Assembly: GCF_000719475.1 (NCBI RefSeq)
Contig: NZ_JOGO01000013.1
Span: 1 to 64,000 of the forward strand
Length of the DNA: 64,000 nucleotides
Reading direction: 5' to 3'
Source of the DNA: Streptomyces sp. NRRL F-5630
GTDB lineage: Bacteria > Actinomycetota > Actinomycetes > Streptomycetales > Streptomycetaceae
Shown here: one piece after another, positions 35,216-44,112 of the stretch
How the letters are laid out: every line of letters begins with the position of its first letter
Numbering within the stretch: position 1 is the stretch's first letter
The notes under the pieces: generated by a model
The model's input: the letters and a program-made list of their open reading frames with translations, nothing else
Told to the model about the DNA's origin: nothing
The model's database searches: none
Position numbers and translations under genes: made by a program

Positions 35216-36121
35216 ATGGCGGGGCGTGAGCTTGTCGTTCTCGGGACCGCGAGCCAGCTGCCCACGCGGCGGCGCGGGCACAACGGTTATGTCCTGCGCT
35301 GGGACGGGGAGGCGTTCCTCTTCGATCCCGGCGAGGGCACGCAGCGTCAGATGACCCACGCGGGGATCTCCGCGACGGCGCTGCACCGGGTCTGCGTCAC
35401 CCACTTCCACGGGGACCACTCGCTCGGCCTGGCGGGGGTGATCCAGCGCATCAACCTCGACCGGGTCCCGCACCCGGTGTACGCGCACTACCCGGCGAGT
35501 GGTGAGGAGTACTTCCAGCGGCTGCGGTACTCGACCTCGTACTACGAGAGCGTCGGGATCACCCCCGTCCCCGTGCACGAGGAGGGCGTGCTGGTGACGA
35601 CTCCCGCGTACACCCTGGAGACGCGACGGCTCAGCCATCCCGTCGAGTCCTTCGGCTACCGGCTCACCGAGCCGGACGGGGTGCGGATGCGGCCCGAGGC
35701 GCTGGCGGCGCACGGCATCGAGGGACCGGACGTGGGGCGGTTGCGGCGGGAGGGCGTGCTGCGCGGCGTACGGCTGGAAGAGGTCAGCGAAGTGCGGCGC
35801 GGGCAACGCTTCGCCTTTGTCATGGACACCCGTTTGTGCCGGGGCGCCGAGGAGTTGGCCGAGGGCTGCGACCTGCTCGTCATCGAATCCACCTTCGCCG
35901 ACGAGGATGCGGCTCTCGCAACCGAACACGGCCACCTCACCGCCGGACAGGCCGCCGCGCTCGCCCGCGACGCCGGGGTGAGGCACCTCGTGCTGACCCA
36001 TTTCTCACAGCGTTACGAGGACCCCAGTGTTTTCGCGCGGCAGGCCCGCGCGGCCGGTTACGAGGGCGGCCTCACCGTCGCCGAGGACTTCGACCGCGTC
36101 CCCGTGCCCTCGCGCCTCTGA
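35216..36121 (+). CDS. Ribonuclease Z-type MBL fold protein
   Basis: A 301-residue zinc-dependent phosphodiesterase of the RNase Z / ElaC family. RNase Z cleaves 3' trailers from tRNA precursors, and neither tRNA-Ala here encodes CCA. The motif series is complete: the N-terminal [47 protein letters not shown] (HxHxDH), [18 protein letters not shown] (bridging Asp), [10 protein letters not shown] and [10 protein letters not shown] (last His). Exosite hallmarks are partly recognisable. The usual name would be rnz, but some Streptomyces have more than one paralogue, so I leave the symbol blank. Confidence 0.88.
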   Translation: MAGRELVVLGTASQLPTRRRGHNGYVLRWDGEAFLFDPGEGTQRQMTHAGISATALHRVCVTHFHGDHSLGLAGVIQRINLDRVPHPVYAHYPASGEEYFQRLRYSTSYYESVGITPVPVHEEGVLVTTPAYTLETRRLSHPVESFGYRLTEPDGVRMRPEALAAHGIEGPDVGRLRREGVLRGVRLEEVSEVRRGQRFAFVMDTRLCRGAEELAEGCDLLVIESTFADEDAALATEHGHLTAGQAAALARDAGVRHLVLTHFSQRYEDPSVFARQARAAGYEGGLTVAEDFDRVPVPSRL

Positions 36122-37374
36122 CTCCCCGCGAGGAGGCGACGGGCGCGGGTGCGGCGTCGGTCGACGGCTCCGCTTCCACTCCCAGGCGGGCACCTGCTGT
36201 GCCTGGGGACCACGGCACGGCACCGCGATGGGGTGGGTGTCTCCGACCTGGAGGCCGCGAACTCGGCGCGGCGACCCGGGAGCCCGGGGAGTCGGCGGGT
36301 GCCGACGACCGGATCGAGCGGCCGCGGACGACGATCGGTGAGTTGCTGCGGCGGACAGGCGTGGCGCGGGCCTCGTTGCGCGCCCGTGGGGGCCCGGGGG
36401 TGGTCGAGGCGGAGGACGGCACGATCCGCCTGGGGAGGCGCTGCGGCAGTGGCCGATAAGGTCTGCGGGCCTGCGTCCACTCCCTCGTCGCGAGGGTTCC
36501 GCGCCTTGCATCGGCCATCACGACCGGCGTCGGCTGCCGTTCGGGTCCGTGCCGCTGGTGGGGTCTGCGCCGGTGGTGGGGTCCCCGGCCTTGGGCACGG
36601 CCGGGCCGTTCGGGTCCGGGCGGCTGATTGGGCCCGTGCGGCGGTGAGGCCTGTGGGCCTGGTCGCGCGCACGCCACCGGGCGGGGGCCCGTGCCACCCC
36701 GTGCCGATGGTTGGGCCGTGGCGTTGGTCGCGTGCCGCGCCACCGGTCGGGGGGTTCGTGTCGCTCTTGGGGGGGCGTCGGTGGGTCGTGGTCCTGGTCG
36801 TGCCCACACCATTGGTCGGAGGTCCGAGCCGCGGTAGGTTCCCCCTGGTCTTCCCTGGCCTTGGCCGCGGCTGCGCTGCCGCTTGGGTCGGGCCATGGTC
36901 CTCGTCACAGCCGCGCCGCCGGTCGCCAACAGGGCGAGCAAGGGCCGGTCACGTCCCCCGTTGAAATCGGACCGCTGGCCCCTTCGTTCGCCGCTGCCCC
37001 GTTGGTCACCCGAGGGGGCGCGTCCCGCGTCGGCCCCGGGCCGTTCCATCCCCGGTTCGTTAGGCCCTATCCCTTTGCCAGGCCCCTCCCTTCCTCCAAC
37101 TGGCTGCCCACCTGGGCGGCAGGCCGCCCGGGCGGCCCAGCTGTAGTCCTGCTGCCCCGCCTCACCCCGTCGCCTACCGCTCAGTCCCTGCCGTCACGCC
37201 CCCATCGCTCCGCTCCCCGCCCGTGGCCGCAGCCCCGCCTCCGCGTCCTCTCGCACCTGGCCCGCGACTCACCTCGTGCCACGCCCGTAGCTGCCGCGAG
37301 CCACGCCTCGCCCGTCCCCTCGCACGTGGTCCACGCCACGCCTCGTGCACCTGTGATTCCCGTAGAATCTTCGG
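36122..37374. other. 1.25-kb interval without a gene
   Basis: No frame here has a start signal, codon pattern and family resemblance together. One stretch ending at 36459 (DDRIERPRTTIGELLRRTGVARASLRAR) looks protein-like but has no start and no relative I know, and could be a remnant. From about 36500 the + strand turns G/T-rich with loose GGTGGGGTC and GGGCC repeats, and after 37000 C-rich. The final 60 bases must carry the promoter of the deaminase. Confidence 0.5.
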
Positions 37375-38382
37375 ATGCCCACTTCCATACCCATCCCCAA
37401 GGCGGAGCTGCACCTTCACATCGAAGGCACCCTCGAACCGGAGCTGGCCTTCGCGCTCGCCGCTCGCAATGGGGTCACGCTCAGCCACGACGACACCCTC
37501 GCGCTGCGCAGCGCCTTCGCCTTCGAGGACCTCCAGTCCTTCCTGGACCTCTACTACGAGCTGATGGCGGTCCTGCGCACGGAGCGTGATTTCGAGGAGC
37601 TTGCCGACGCGTATCTGGAGCGGGCGGCCGCGCAGGGGGTGCGGCATGCCGAGATCTTCTTCGACCCGCAGGCTCACACCTCGCGCGGAGTGCCGTTCGG
37701 GACCGTCGTGGAAGGGCTCGTGCGGGCGCTCGATCGGTCGGTTGAGCGGTACGGGATGAGCACCCGGCTCATCATGTGCTTCCTGCGCGACCAGCCTGTC
37801 GCCTCCGCGCTCGCGACGCTGGCCGAGGCCGAGCCGTATCTCGACCGCATCACCGGCGTCGGTCTCGACTCGGCGGAGCTGGGCAATCCGCCGGGGCCCT
37901 TCCGCGAGGTGTACGAGCGGGCCGCCGCGCTCGGGCTGCACCGGGTCGCGCACGCGGGCGAGGAGGGCGGCCCCGAGTACGTCACCGAGGCGCTCGACGC
38001 ACTCGGTGTGGAGCGCGTCGACCACGGGCGCCGCGTCCTGGAGGACTCCGCGCTCGTCGCACGGCTCGTCCGCGAGCAGATCCCGCTGACGCTGTGCCCG
38101 CTCTCGAACGTGCGGCTGCGCGGAATCGACACGATGGAGCAGCACCCCCTGCGGGACATGCTCGACGCGGGCCTGAAGTGCACCGTGAACTCCGACGACC
38201 CCTCCTACTTCGGCGGCTACGCGCAGGACAACTTCGACGCCGTCCGAACGGCGCTCGGTCTCACCGAGGACCAGGAGCGCACCCTCGCCCGCAACTCCTT
38301 CGAGGCCGCCTTCCTGGAGGACGACGAGGACCTGCGCACGCGATACCTCAAGGCCGTCGAGGAATACCGCTTCCAGGGCTGA
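37375..38382 (+). CDS. Adenosine/adenine deaminase family protein
   Basis: A 335-residue amidohydrolase with the complete metal site: HLHIEG near the N-terminus (two His), HAGEEGG (third His and the catalytic Glu nearby), VERVDHGRRV (His) and NSDDPSYFGGY (Asp). The last motif, with Y-F-G-G-Y rather than the (L/V)SG-type sequence of true adenosine deaminases, is the one I associate with adenine deaminases and related aminodeoxyfutalosine deaminases. Streptomyces makes menaquinone by the futalosine route, so that role is possible. The ATG at 37375 has GTAGAATC just upstream and no strong ribosome binding site. Alone in its region. Confidence 0.9.
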   Translation: MPTSIPIPKAELHLHIEGTLEPELAFALAARNGVTLSHDDTLALRSAFAFEDLQSFLDLYYELMAVLRTERDFEELADAYLERAAAQGVRHAEIFFDPQAHTSRGVPFGTVVEGLVRALDRSVERYGMSTRLIMCFLRDQPVASALATLAEAEPYLDRITGVGLDSAELGNPPGPFREVYERAAALGLHRVAHAGEEGGPEYVTEALDALGVERVDHGRRVLEDSALVARLVREQIPLTLCPLSNVRLRGIDTMEQHPLRDMLDAGLKCTVNSDDPSYFGGYAQDNFDAVRTALGLTEDQERTLARNSFEAAFLEDDEDLRTRYLKAVEEYRFQG

Positions 38383-38862
38383 GACGGAGACGGCGCGGGG
38401 AGGGGGCGGGCTGTCGCTACGGGTACGGACGGCCCCCTTCTCCTCGTATCCTCGCCGCCCTGCGCCGCCGCGCCGCGTCTGTCGCGTCCGCCCCTGCGCC
38501 GCCGAGCCCGCCGAGCCCGCCGCGCCGCGCAGCCGCGCCCACGCCCCGCCCTCGCCGTGCTCACCGAGCGGTCGGCGCCGTCGAGTTCGCCGCTGTCGCG
38601 CCTGCCGGGTCCGCTCGCGCCCTCGCATCCCCCGTGACCCTCCCGGCCCCTACCCCCACCCCTCCGGTCCACCGCATCTGCCGCTGCGCTCCCCGCTGCC
38701 GCGCGCCCGCCCAGCGCCCGGCGCGTCGAACTCACCCGGCGGCGCGCCCGTAGCGCCATCCGCCGTCACGCGCCGCGACGCCGTGCCCGGACTGCCGCGC
38801 CTCCCGGCGCCGCCGAGGCCCCCCGCCCCGCCACGCCCGCCGTGTGCCGCCCCCGCCCCCCT
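38383..38862. other. C-rich interval without a gene
   Basis: 480 bases between convergent deaminase and MFS genes. Long CGCC/GCC runs, no frame with coding character, and no clear perfect stem-loop. I see nothing else in it. Confidence 0.5.
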
Positions 38863-40176
38863 TCAACCCCCCACCCGCTCCGCTCCCGCCGTGCCGAAGT
38901 CGGCGCGGGCGGGGTCGGGCGCCGGGACAGGGATCTCCGTGATCGTCTGTTCGGGGGCGCCGATCCGCGGGATCGTGCCGGAGGGGGCGCCGGCGCGGGC
39001 CGCGACCAGGGCGGCGCTCGGGCCGCCTCTGCGGCGTACCGCGCCCGGCAGGAGCGGGCGCCCGCCCGTGTGGAGCGCGACGGCCGTGAGGGGCACCGCG
39101 AGGAGGAGCAGGGCACCCGCGAGTACGAGGCCCATGCCGGTGAAGCCCGCCGACTCGACGAGCAGGCTGCCGGTGACCGGGCCGCAGGCCACGCCGAGCG
39201 CGGACGCCGAGCCGACGAGCACCGCCCAGCGCCCGCGCGGGTCGAGCGAGGCGGCGAGGCCGATGAGGTAGGAGAGGACGACCGGGTAGCCGGTGTTCCA
39301 CAGCACTTCGCCGCCCGCGAAGGTCCCGAGCCCGCGCGCCGACGCGCTCACCGCGATGCACGCGGCGATCACGACCGTGCCGAGTCCGATCGGGGCCGCG
39401 CGTCCGGCCCGCGAGCCCAGCGCTCCCGCGCCGAGCACTCCGAGGAGCCCGCCGCCGAGCGCGACGGCGAAGACCACACCGACCGCGACCTCGCCGAGCC
39501 CCGCCTGCTCCGTGCCGATCCGCCCGCTCACGCCCCACAGCGCGTTCTGCGCGAGTGACCAGCCCGCGACCGAGAGCGCGAGGACGAGCCCGGAGCGGCG
39601 ATGGGGGAGCCGCCCTGTGGTCACCGGGACCGTGCTGTCCGCCGGGCGGGAGCCGGCGAGCCCGCGCGTCGCGGGCCACACGAGCAGCGGCACGACGGCG
39701 AGCGCGAGCAGCGGAAGCCGGTGGCCCGGGCCGAAGTGGGGGAGTGTCAGGTAGAGCGCCCCCGCGGCGGCCGAGACGGAGAGGAGTCCGGCCGACGAGG
39801 CGCGGTGCGGGTCGCGCAGCGACGCGATGCCGGAGGCGGCGACGGTCGTCGCCGTGCCCGAGCCGAAGCCGCCGAGCACGACACCGAGCACGACGAGCGG
39901 CAGCACGCCGCTGAGCGCGGCGAGCCCGTAGCCGAGCGCGGACAGGAGCAGCCCGGCGCGCGCGACGCGGCGCGCCCCGAAGCGTTCGACGCGGGAGGCG
40001 AGCGTGAATCCGGCGCTCGCCGAGCCGAGCAGCAGTCCGCTGCCGACGAGTCCGGCCTGCGCGGGGGTGAGACCGAGCCCCGAACCGATGCGCGGGACGA
40101 CGGTGGGCAGCAGGTAGGAGGCGAGATAGCCGCCCGTGAAGAGGGCGACGAGGGGCCTGGGGGAGCGCGGAGACAC
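38863..40176 (-). CDS. MFS transporter
   Basis: A 437-residue major facilitator with about 12 predicted transmembrane helices, starting VSPRSPRPLVALFTGGYLASYLLPT and GLGLTPAQAGLVGSGLLLGSASAGF. The loop 2-3 motif is RVERFGARRVARAGL, close to the GxxxDRxGRR(R/K) pattern. The last 65 residues are a soluble, Pro/Gly/Arg-rich tail ending DFGTAGAERVGG. I chose GTG 40176, with GGAG eight bases upstream; the frame remains open to 40374 through sequence without membrane character. The substrate is unknown; composition resembles drug/sugar efflux families. A Crp-like site lies about 215 bases upstream. Confidence 0.85.
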   Translation of the reverse strand: MSPRSPRPLVALFTGGYLASYLLPTVVPRIGSGLGLTPAQAGLVGSGLLLGSASAGFTLASRVERFGARRVARAGLLLSALGYGLAALSGVLPLVVLGVVLGGFGSGTATTVAASGIASLRDPHRASSAGLLSVSAAAGALYLTLPHFGPGHRLPLLALAVVPLLVWPATRGLAGSRPADSTVPVTTGRLPHRRSGLVLALSVAGWSLAQNALWGVSGRIGTEQAGLGEVAVGVVFAVALGGGLLGVLGAGALGSRAGRAAPIGLGTVVIAACIAVSASARGLGTFAGGEVLWNTGYPVVLSYLIGLAASLDPRGRWAVLVGSASALGVACGPVTGSLLVESAGFTGMGLVLAGALLLLAVPLTAVALHTGGRPLLPGAVRRRGGPSAALVAARAGAPSGTIPRIGAPEQTITEIPVPAPDPARADFGTAGAERVGG

Positions 40177-40352
40177 GGGCGGCTCCAGAGCGGGTGCGAA
40201 GCGATGGGGGGAGGGCCCTTCCCGCGGTTCGGGGCAGCACGAGGCAACCCGGAAGGGCGGTATGGGGAAAGGGAGTTCGCCACCGAACGCCGGGGCCTCG
40301 GGGCCGGTGGGAGGGCCGGTGCCGGGGCTGTGCGACGGGTGCGCGAGGCAAT

Positions 40353-40361
40353 TTGTATCAA
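40353..40361. promoter_or_regulatory. Palindrome TTGTATCAA upstream of the MFS gene
   Basis: TTGTATCAA lies in a short AT-rich patch 177 bases upstream of the MFS start. Such TTG-N3-CAA palindromes occur in operators of MarR-type and other winged-helix regulators. No such regulator gene is adjacent, so this is only a candidate. Confidence 0.3.
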
Positions 40362-40390
40362 GCGGTTTCGGCACCCGAAAGCCGGGCTGA

Positions 40391-40406
40391 TGTGAGTCAG
40401 GTCACG
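40391..40406. promoter_or_regulatory. Crp-like binding site
   Basis: TGTGAGTCAGGTCACG matches the classical TGTGA-N6-TCACA at all but the last base, and matches exactly the form GTG-N6-GNCAC that I recall for Streptomyces Crp. It lies about 215 bases upstream of the MFS start codon. The rest of the interval up to 40752 contains no gene. Confidence 0.5.
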
Positions 40407-40752
40407 TGATGTTTGCTATGGGGCGGAAGGGGTAAGCGGGCCGGTTCGCTCGCCCAGGACGGCGCGGAAGAGGGGCCGTCAACTCCTCTTTCGCTAGCCC
40501 GAGTTGTCGTATGCGCCCGAAGTGCGCCGGGTCCGGGAGCCCTCGTGCGCTGCTCCGCTCCCTCGTGCCTCAGCGGCCGACGACACGCACCGCACCGGGC
40601 CCGTCCCGCAGCCCCGGCCTCCGGGCCAGATTTTCGCCACGCAGGCCGGGCTCACCCCACAGCCGCGCCCCCAGGCGCCCCCCACCGCCACGCCCGGGCC
40701 CACCCCCCAGCCACACCCCCCGGGCCCACCTCACAGCCGCGCCCCACCCGGC

Positions 40753-42054
40753 TCAGCCCTTCGCCGCGCACTCCAGGATGCGGGCCGCCACCGCCGGGGA
40801 GTCCACCAGCGGATGAAGGGCCAGCGCGCGCAGGGCCGCCGTGCGGTCCTTGAAGAGCGCCGCCTCGATCGTCGCCCGCTCGACCGCCTTGAGCTGGAGC
40901 ATCAGCCCGAGTTCGGCCTCGCCGAGCGGGGCGCACGGCAGGGGGTGCGCGCCGCGCGCGTCCACCTCGCACACCGTCTCGATGACGGCGTCCGGCGGCA
41001 GCTGGGGCACCGTCGTCCCGTTCGGCACGTTCAGGATCAGCCGTGTGCCGCGCGCGTCACCCGCGATCGCCCGCATCAGCGCGAGCGCCACCTGGTCGTA
41101 GCCGCCGCCCGCCAGGTCCTCCTCGTCGCGCTCCCAGCCGCCGCTCGCCTCGCGGCTCTCCGCCATGTACGTCTCCTCGCGCTCCCTGCGCGTCGCCTCC
41201 CACAGCGCGTACGCGCGGGAGGGCTCGCGCGCGGCGGCCGCGAAGAACGCCTCCTGCTGCTCGCGCAGGAACTCCCCGCGCGTCGCGCCAGCGGCGCGCA
41301 CCGCGGCGAGCGCCTCGCGGCGGAAGTAGTAGTAGTGCAGGTACTCGTTGGGCAGCGAGCCGAGCGCGCGCAGCCAGTCGGCGCCGAAGAGCCGCCCCTC
41401 CTCGAAGGACTCCAGGGCCGTACGGTCCGCGAGCAGCGCTTCGAGCAGGTCCGTGCCGTCCGCCGCGCGCAGGGCGCGCAGCCAGCCGAGGTGGTTGAGC
41501 CCGACGTACTCGTACGAGACGGAGCCCGGCGCCGCCCCGGCCGCGCGGGCCGCGCGCCGGACGAGACCGACGGGCGAGTCGCAGATGCCGATGACGCGCT
41601 CACCGAGCACCCCCGCCATCGCCTCCGTCACGGTCCCCGCCGGGTTGGTGAAGTTGATGACCCAGGCCTCGGGGGCCACGGCCCGTACCCGCTCCGCGAT
41701 CTCGACCGCGACCGGCACCGTGCGCAGTCCGTAGAGGACTCCGCCCGCGCCGACCGTCTCCTGACCGAGCACGCCCTCGGCGAGCGGTACCCGCTCGTCG
41801 GCGACACGCCCGGCGGTGCCGCCGACGCGGATCGCGGAGAAGACGAAGTCGGCGCCGCGCAGCGCCTCGTCGAGGTCACCGGCGGTGCGGACGCGGGGGC
41901 CGCCGCCGGGAAGCTGCTCCAGGACCGCGCGGATCACACCGAGGCGCACCGGGTCGCTGTCGTGGAGCGTCAGCTCGTCGACCTCGCCGCCCGCCAGTGC
42001 CCCGTACACGAGCGGCACCCGGAAGCCGCCACCGCCCAGAATCGTCAGCCTCAT
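40753..42054 (-). CDS. Glycoside hydrolase family 4 (6-phospho-beta-glucosidase type)
   Basis: GH4 enzymes cleave phosphorylated disaccharides by an NAD- and metal-dependent redox mechanism. The 433-residue product begins with the Rossmann strand LTILGGGGFRVPLVYGAL and includes FVFSAIRVGGTAGR, the VINFTNPAG motif, GICDSPVG (metal-binding Cys) and YVGLNHLGW (metal-binding His), all essential for GH4. The sequence resembles the LicH/CelF-like branch. I chose ATG 42054, since homology starts there; the frame is open upstream. It is divergent from the PfkB-type kinase with 91 bases between starts. The pair could act on the same pathway. Confidence 0.9.
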   Translation of the reverse strand: MRLTILGGGGFRVPLVYGALAGGEVDELTLHDSDPVRLGVIRAVLEQLPGGGPRVRTAGDLDEALRGADFVFSAIRVGGTAGRVADERVPLAEGVLGQETVGAGGVLYGLRTVPVAVEIAERVRAVAPEAWVINFTNPAGTVTEAMAGVLGERVIGICDSPVGLVRRAARAAGAAPGSVSYEYVGLNHLGWLRALRAADGTDLLEALLADRTALESFEEGRLFGADWLRALGSLPNEYLHYYYFRREALAAVRAAGATRGEFLREQQEAFFAAAAREPSRAYALWEATRREREETYMAESREASGGWERDEEDLAGGGYDQVALALMRAIAGDARGTRLILNVPNGTTVPQLPPDAVIETVCEVDARGAHPLPCAPLGEAELGLMLQLKAVERATIEAALFKDRTAALRALALHPLVDSPAVAARILECAAKG

Positions 42055-42145
42055 GATCCGGAACGTACCCCACGGCGCGCTCCTCGCACCCCGCGCCCAT
42101 CGGGCACACTGGCCGCAATCGCACCGACCAGGGGAGGCACGCACC

Positions 42146-43309
42146 GTGAGCACCGATCCGTACGGAACCGGTCCCGCCACCCCCCGCGCCGCCGCCCGCC
42201 TCGACCCGTGCGCGGCCCCGCGTATCGACCCGCTCGCCGCGATCCGCGACCCCGCCGGGCCCGTCTGCGACGTCTACCTCACCGGGACCGTCTTCCTTGA
42301 CATCATCTTCACCGGGCTCGACTCCGCGCCCGTGCGCGGCACCGAGTCCTGGGCGCGGGGCATGGGCTCCAGCCCCGGCGGTGTCGCGAACATGGCGACC
42401 GCGCTCGCCCGGCTCGGGCTGCGCACCTCGCTCGCGGCGGCGTTCGGCGACGACCACTACGGCGAGTACTGCTGGGACGCGCTCGCGCAGGGCGAGGGCA
42501 TCGACCTGACGCCCTCGCGGCGCGTCGCGGGCTGGCACTCGCCCGTGACGGTCTCGATGGCCTACGAGGGCGAGCGGACGATGGTCTCGCACGGGCACGA
42601 CGCGCCGATCCCCGCGCCCGCGCCCGAGGACGTGCCGCCCGCGCGCGCCGCCGTCGCCTCGCTCGCGCCGGGGCGCCCCGCGCCGTGGATCGCGCACACC
42701 GCCGCGCGCGGCACCCGTGTCTTCGCCGATGTCGGCTGGGACGAGTCGGGACGCTGGGACCTCGGGGCCCTCGGCGACCTCGGTCATTGCGAGGCGTTCC
42801 TGCCGAACGCGGAGGAGGCGATGCGCTACACGCGGACCGAGAGCCCGCGCGCCGCCGCGCACGCCCTCGCCGAACACGTCCCCCTCGCCGTCGTCACACT
42901 CGGTACGGAGGGCGCGTACGCGGTCGACGCGCGGACGGGCGAGAGCGCCGACGTCCCCGCGATCCGCGTCCCGGCGCTCGACCCGACGGGCGCGGGGGAC
43001 GTCTTCGTCGCCGGCTTCCTCACCGGCAGCCTCGCCGGCTGGCCGCTCGCCGACCGCCTCGCCTTCGCGGGTCTGACCGCCGCGCTCTCCGTCCAGGAGT
43101 TCGGCGGCTCGCTCTCGGCCCCCGGCTGGGCGGAGGTCGCCACGTGGTGGCGCCACGTCCAGGCGTACGACGACCAGGACCCGGCGGCGCTGCGCCGCTA
43201 CGCCTTCCTCGACGCCCTCCTGCCGGGAGCGGGCACGAGCGCGACCTGGCCCCGGCGCCGCGCGGTGCCGACGATCGGCTTCCGGGCGGGAGGCGGGGGA
43301 GCGGGCTGA
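42146..43309 (+). CDS. PfkB family carbohydrate kinase
   Basis: A 387-residue ribokinase-type sugar kinase. Signature 1 is SSPGGVANMATALARLGLRTSLAAAFGDDHYGEY near residue 75; signature 2 is PALDPTGAGDVFVAGFLTGSL, where DPTGAGD holds the catalytic Asp and the anion hole. The N-terminal 40 residues are Pro/Ala-rich, and VCDVYLTGTVFLDIIFTGL replaces the usual strand. The start is GTG 42146, with AGGGGAGG 11 bases upstream. It is transcribed away from the GH4 gene over a shared 91-base promoter region. Substrate not predictable; a sugar released or modified by GH4 is a reasonable guess. Confidence 0.9.
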   Translation: MSTDPYGTGPATPRAAARLDPCAAPRIDPLAAIRDPAGPVCDVYLTGTVFLDIIFTGLDSAPVRGTESWARGMGSSPGGVANMATALARLGLRTSLAAAFGDDHYGEYCWDALAQGEGIDLTPSRRVAGWHSPVTVSMAYEGERTMVSHGHDAPIPAPAPEDVPPARAAVASLAPGRPAPWIAHTAARGTRVFADVGWDESGRWDLGALGDLGHCEAFLPNAEEAMRYTRTESPRAAAHALAEHVPLAVVTLGTEGAYAVDARTGESADVPAIRVPALDPTGAGDVFVAGFLTGSLAGWPLADRLAFAGLTAALSVQEFGGSLSAPGWAEVATWWRHVQAYDDQDPAALRRYAFLDALLPGAGTSATWPRRRAVPTIGFRAGGGGAG

Positions 43310-43337
43310 GACGCGGCGGCCCGGCGCGCGGGCGGCC

Positions 43338-43913
43338 TCACGCGCGCGGCCCCCGCTCGGCGCCGCCGTGCCCCGTACCGTCTCCCGCCCGCCGGGCCGC
43401 CGTCTCCTCCCGTGCCGCCGTCTCGGCCTGTACCAGCCGGGGCTCCCAGTACCGCGCCTGGGCGGTCGTCAGCAGCGGCAGTCCCGCCCCCACGAGCAGC
43501 GCGCCGAGCGCCCACCACCCGGACATCGCTCCACTCACCAGTCCCCAGCACCCGGCGCCCACCGCCAGGACCGCGCAGCCCCGGGCGCCCCACCGCTGGT
43601 TGCGCAACAACACGCGGCGCCGGGCCGCGACCCGCGCGAGCAGTTCCGGGCACGCGGTCGCCTCGCCCCGGCGCAGGGCTCGCTCCAGGGCCGCGTGCTT
43701 TTCCCGGGGGACCCCGGCGGCACGCGCTCCGAGCCGGTCGGCGAAGAAGGTCTGGCAGACGGCCCACAACGGTGCGTAGACGAGCCACCAGGCTGCGCGC
43801 TCCCAGCCCAGCCACACTCCGGCGATCAGCCAGAGGAGGGCGGCGATCCCCAGGTGCGCCCCGAACACCGCCCAGCGGCCCACCTTTTCTCCGCCCCGCC
43901 GTCCGTCGCCCAT
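43338..43913 (-). CDS. Membrane protein of unknown function
   Basis: A 191-residue protein with four likely transmembrane segments in two pairs: FGAHLGIAALLWLIAGVWLGW, AAWWLVYAPLWAVCQTFF, CAVLAVGAGCWGLVSGAM and WWALGALLVGAGLPLLTTA. A basic, Ala/Arg-rich cytoplasmic stretch separates the pairs, and the C-terminal 30 residues are charged. I chose ATG 43913 because the first hydrophobic segment is then about 17 residues in; GGGG lies upstream. It is convergent with the PfkB kinase and divergent from phoH. I recognise no family. Confidence 0.72.
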   Translation of the reverse strand: MGDGRRGGEKVGRWAVFGAHLGIAALLWLIAGVWLGWERAAWWLVYAPLWAVCQTFFADRLGARAAGVPREKHAALERALRRGEATACPELLARVAARRRVLLRNQRWGARGCAVLAVGAGCWGLVSGAMSGWWALGALLVGAGLPLLTTAQARYWEPRLVQAETAAREETAARRAGDGTGHGGAERGPRA

Positions 43914-44112
43914 GCGCGTCCCCCCGTCCGGACACCGCAGGTACCCCCTCCCGCTGCCGGAAACCCTCCCGGAAGCCCTTCCGGAAACCCGTGCGCCCCG
44001 CGAGGGAAAAGGCCTGCGGTGTTGTCGGCGAGGGGTCGTAGGCTTGGGCCAAGAGGTTTTCGACCGGCGAGGACCTGACACAGGAGGTATGCGCAGGCCA
44101 CAGTGCCGGCCC

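Noticed and set aside
36290..36459. Protein-like stretch RPRTTIGELLRRTGVARASLRAR
   Set aside because: No start codon with a ribosome binding site and no recognisable family. Possibly a remnant but not supportable.
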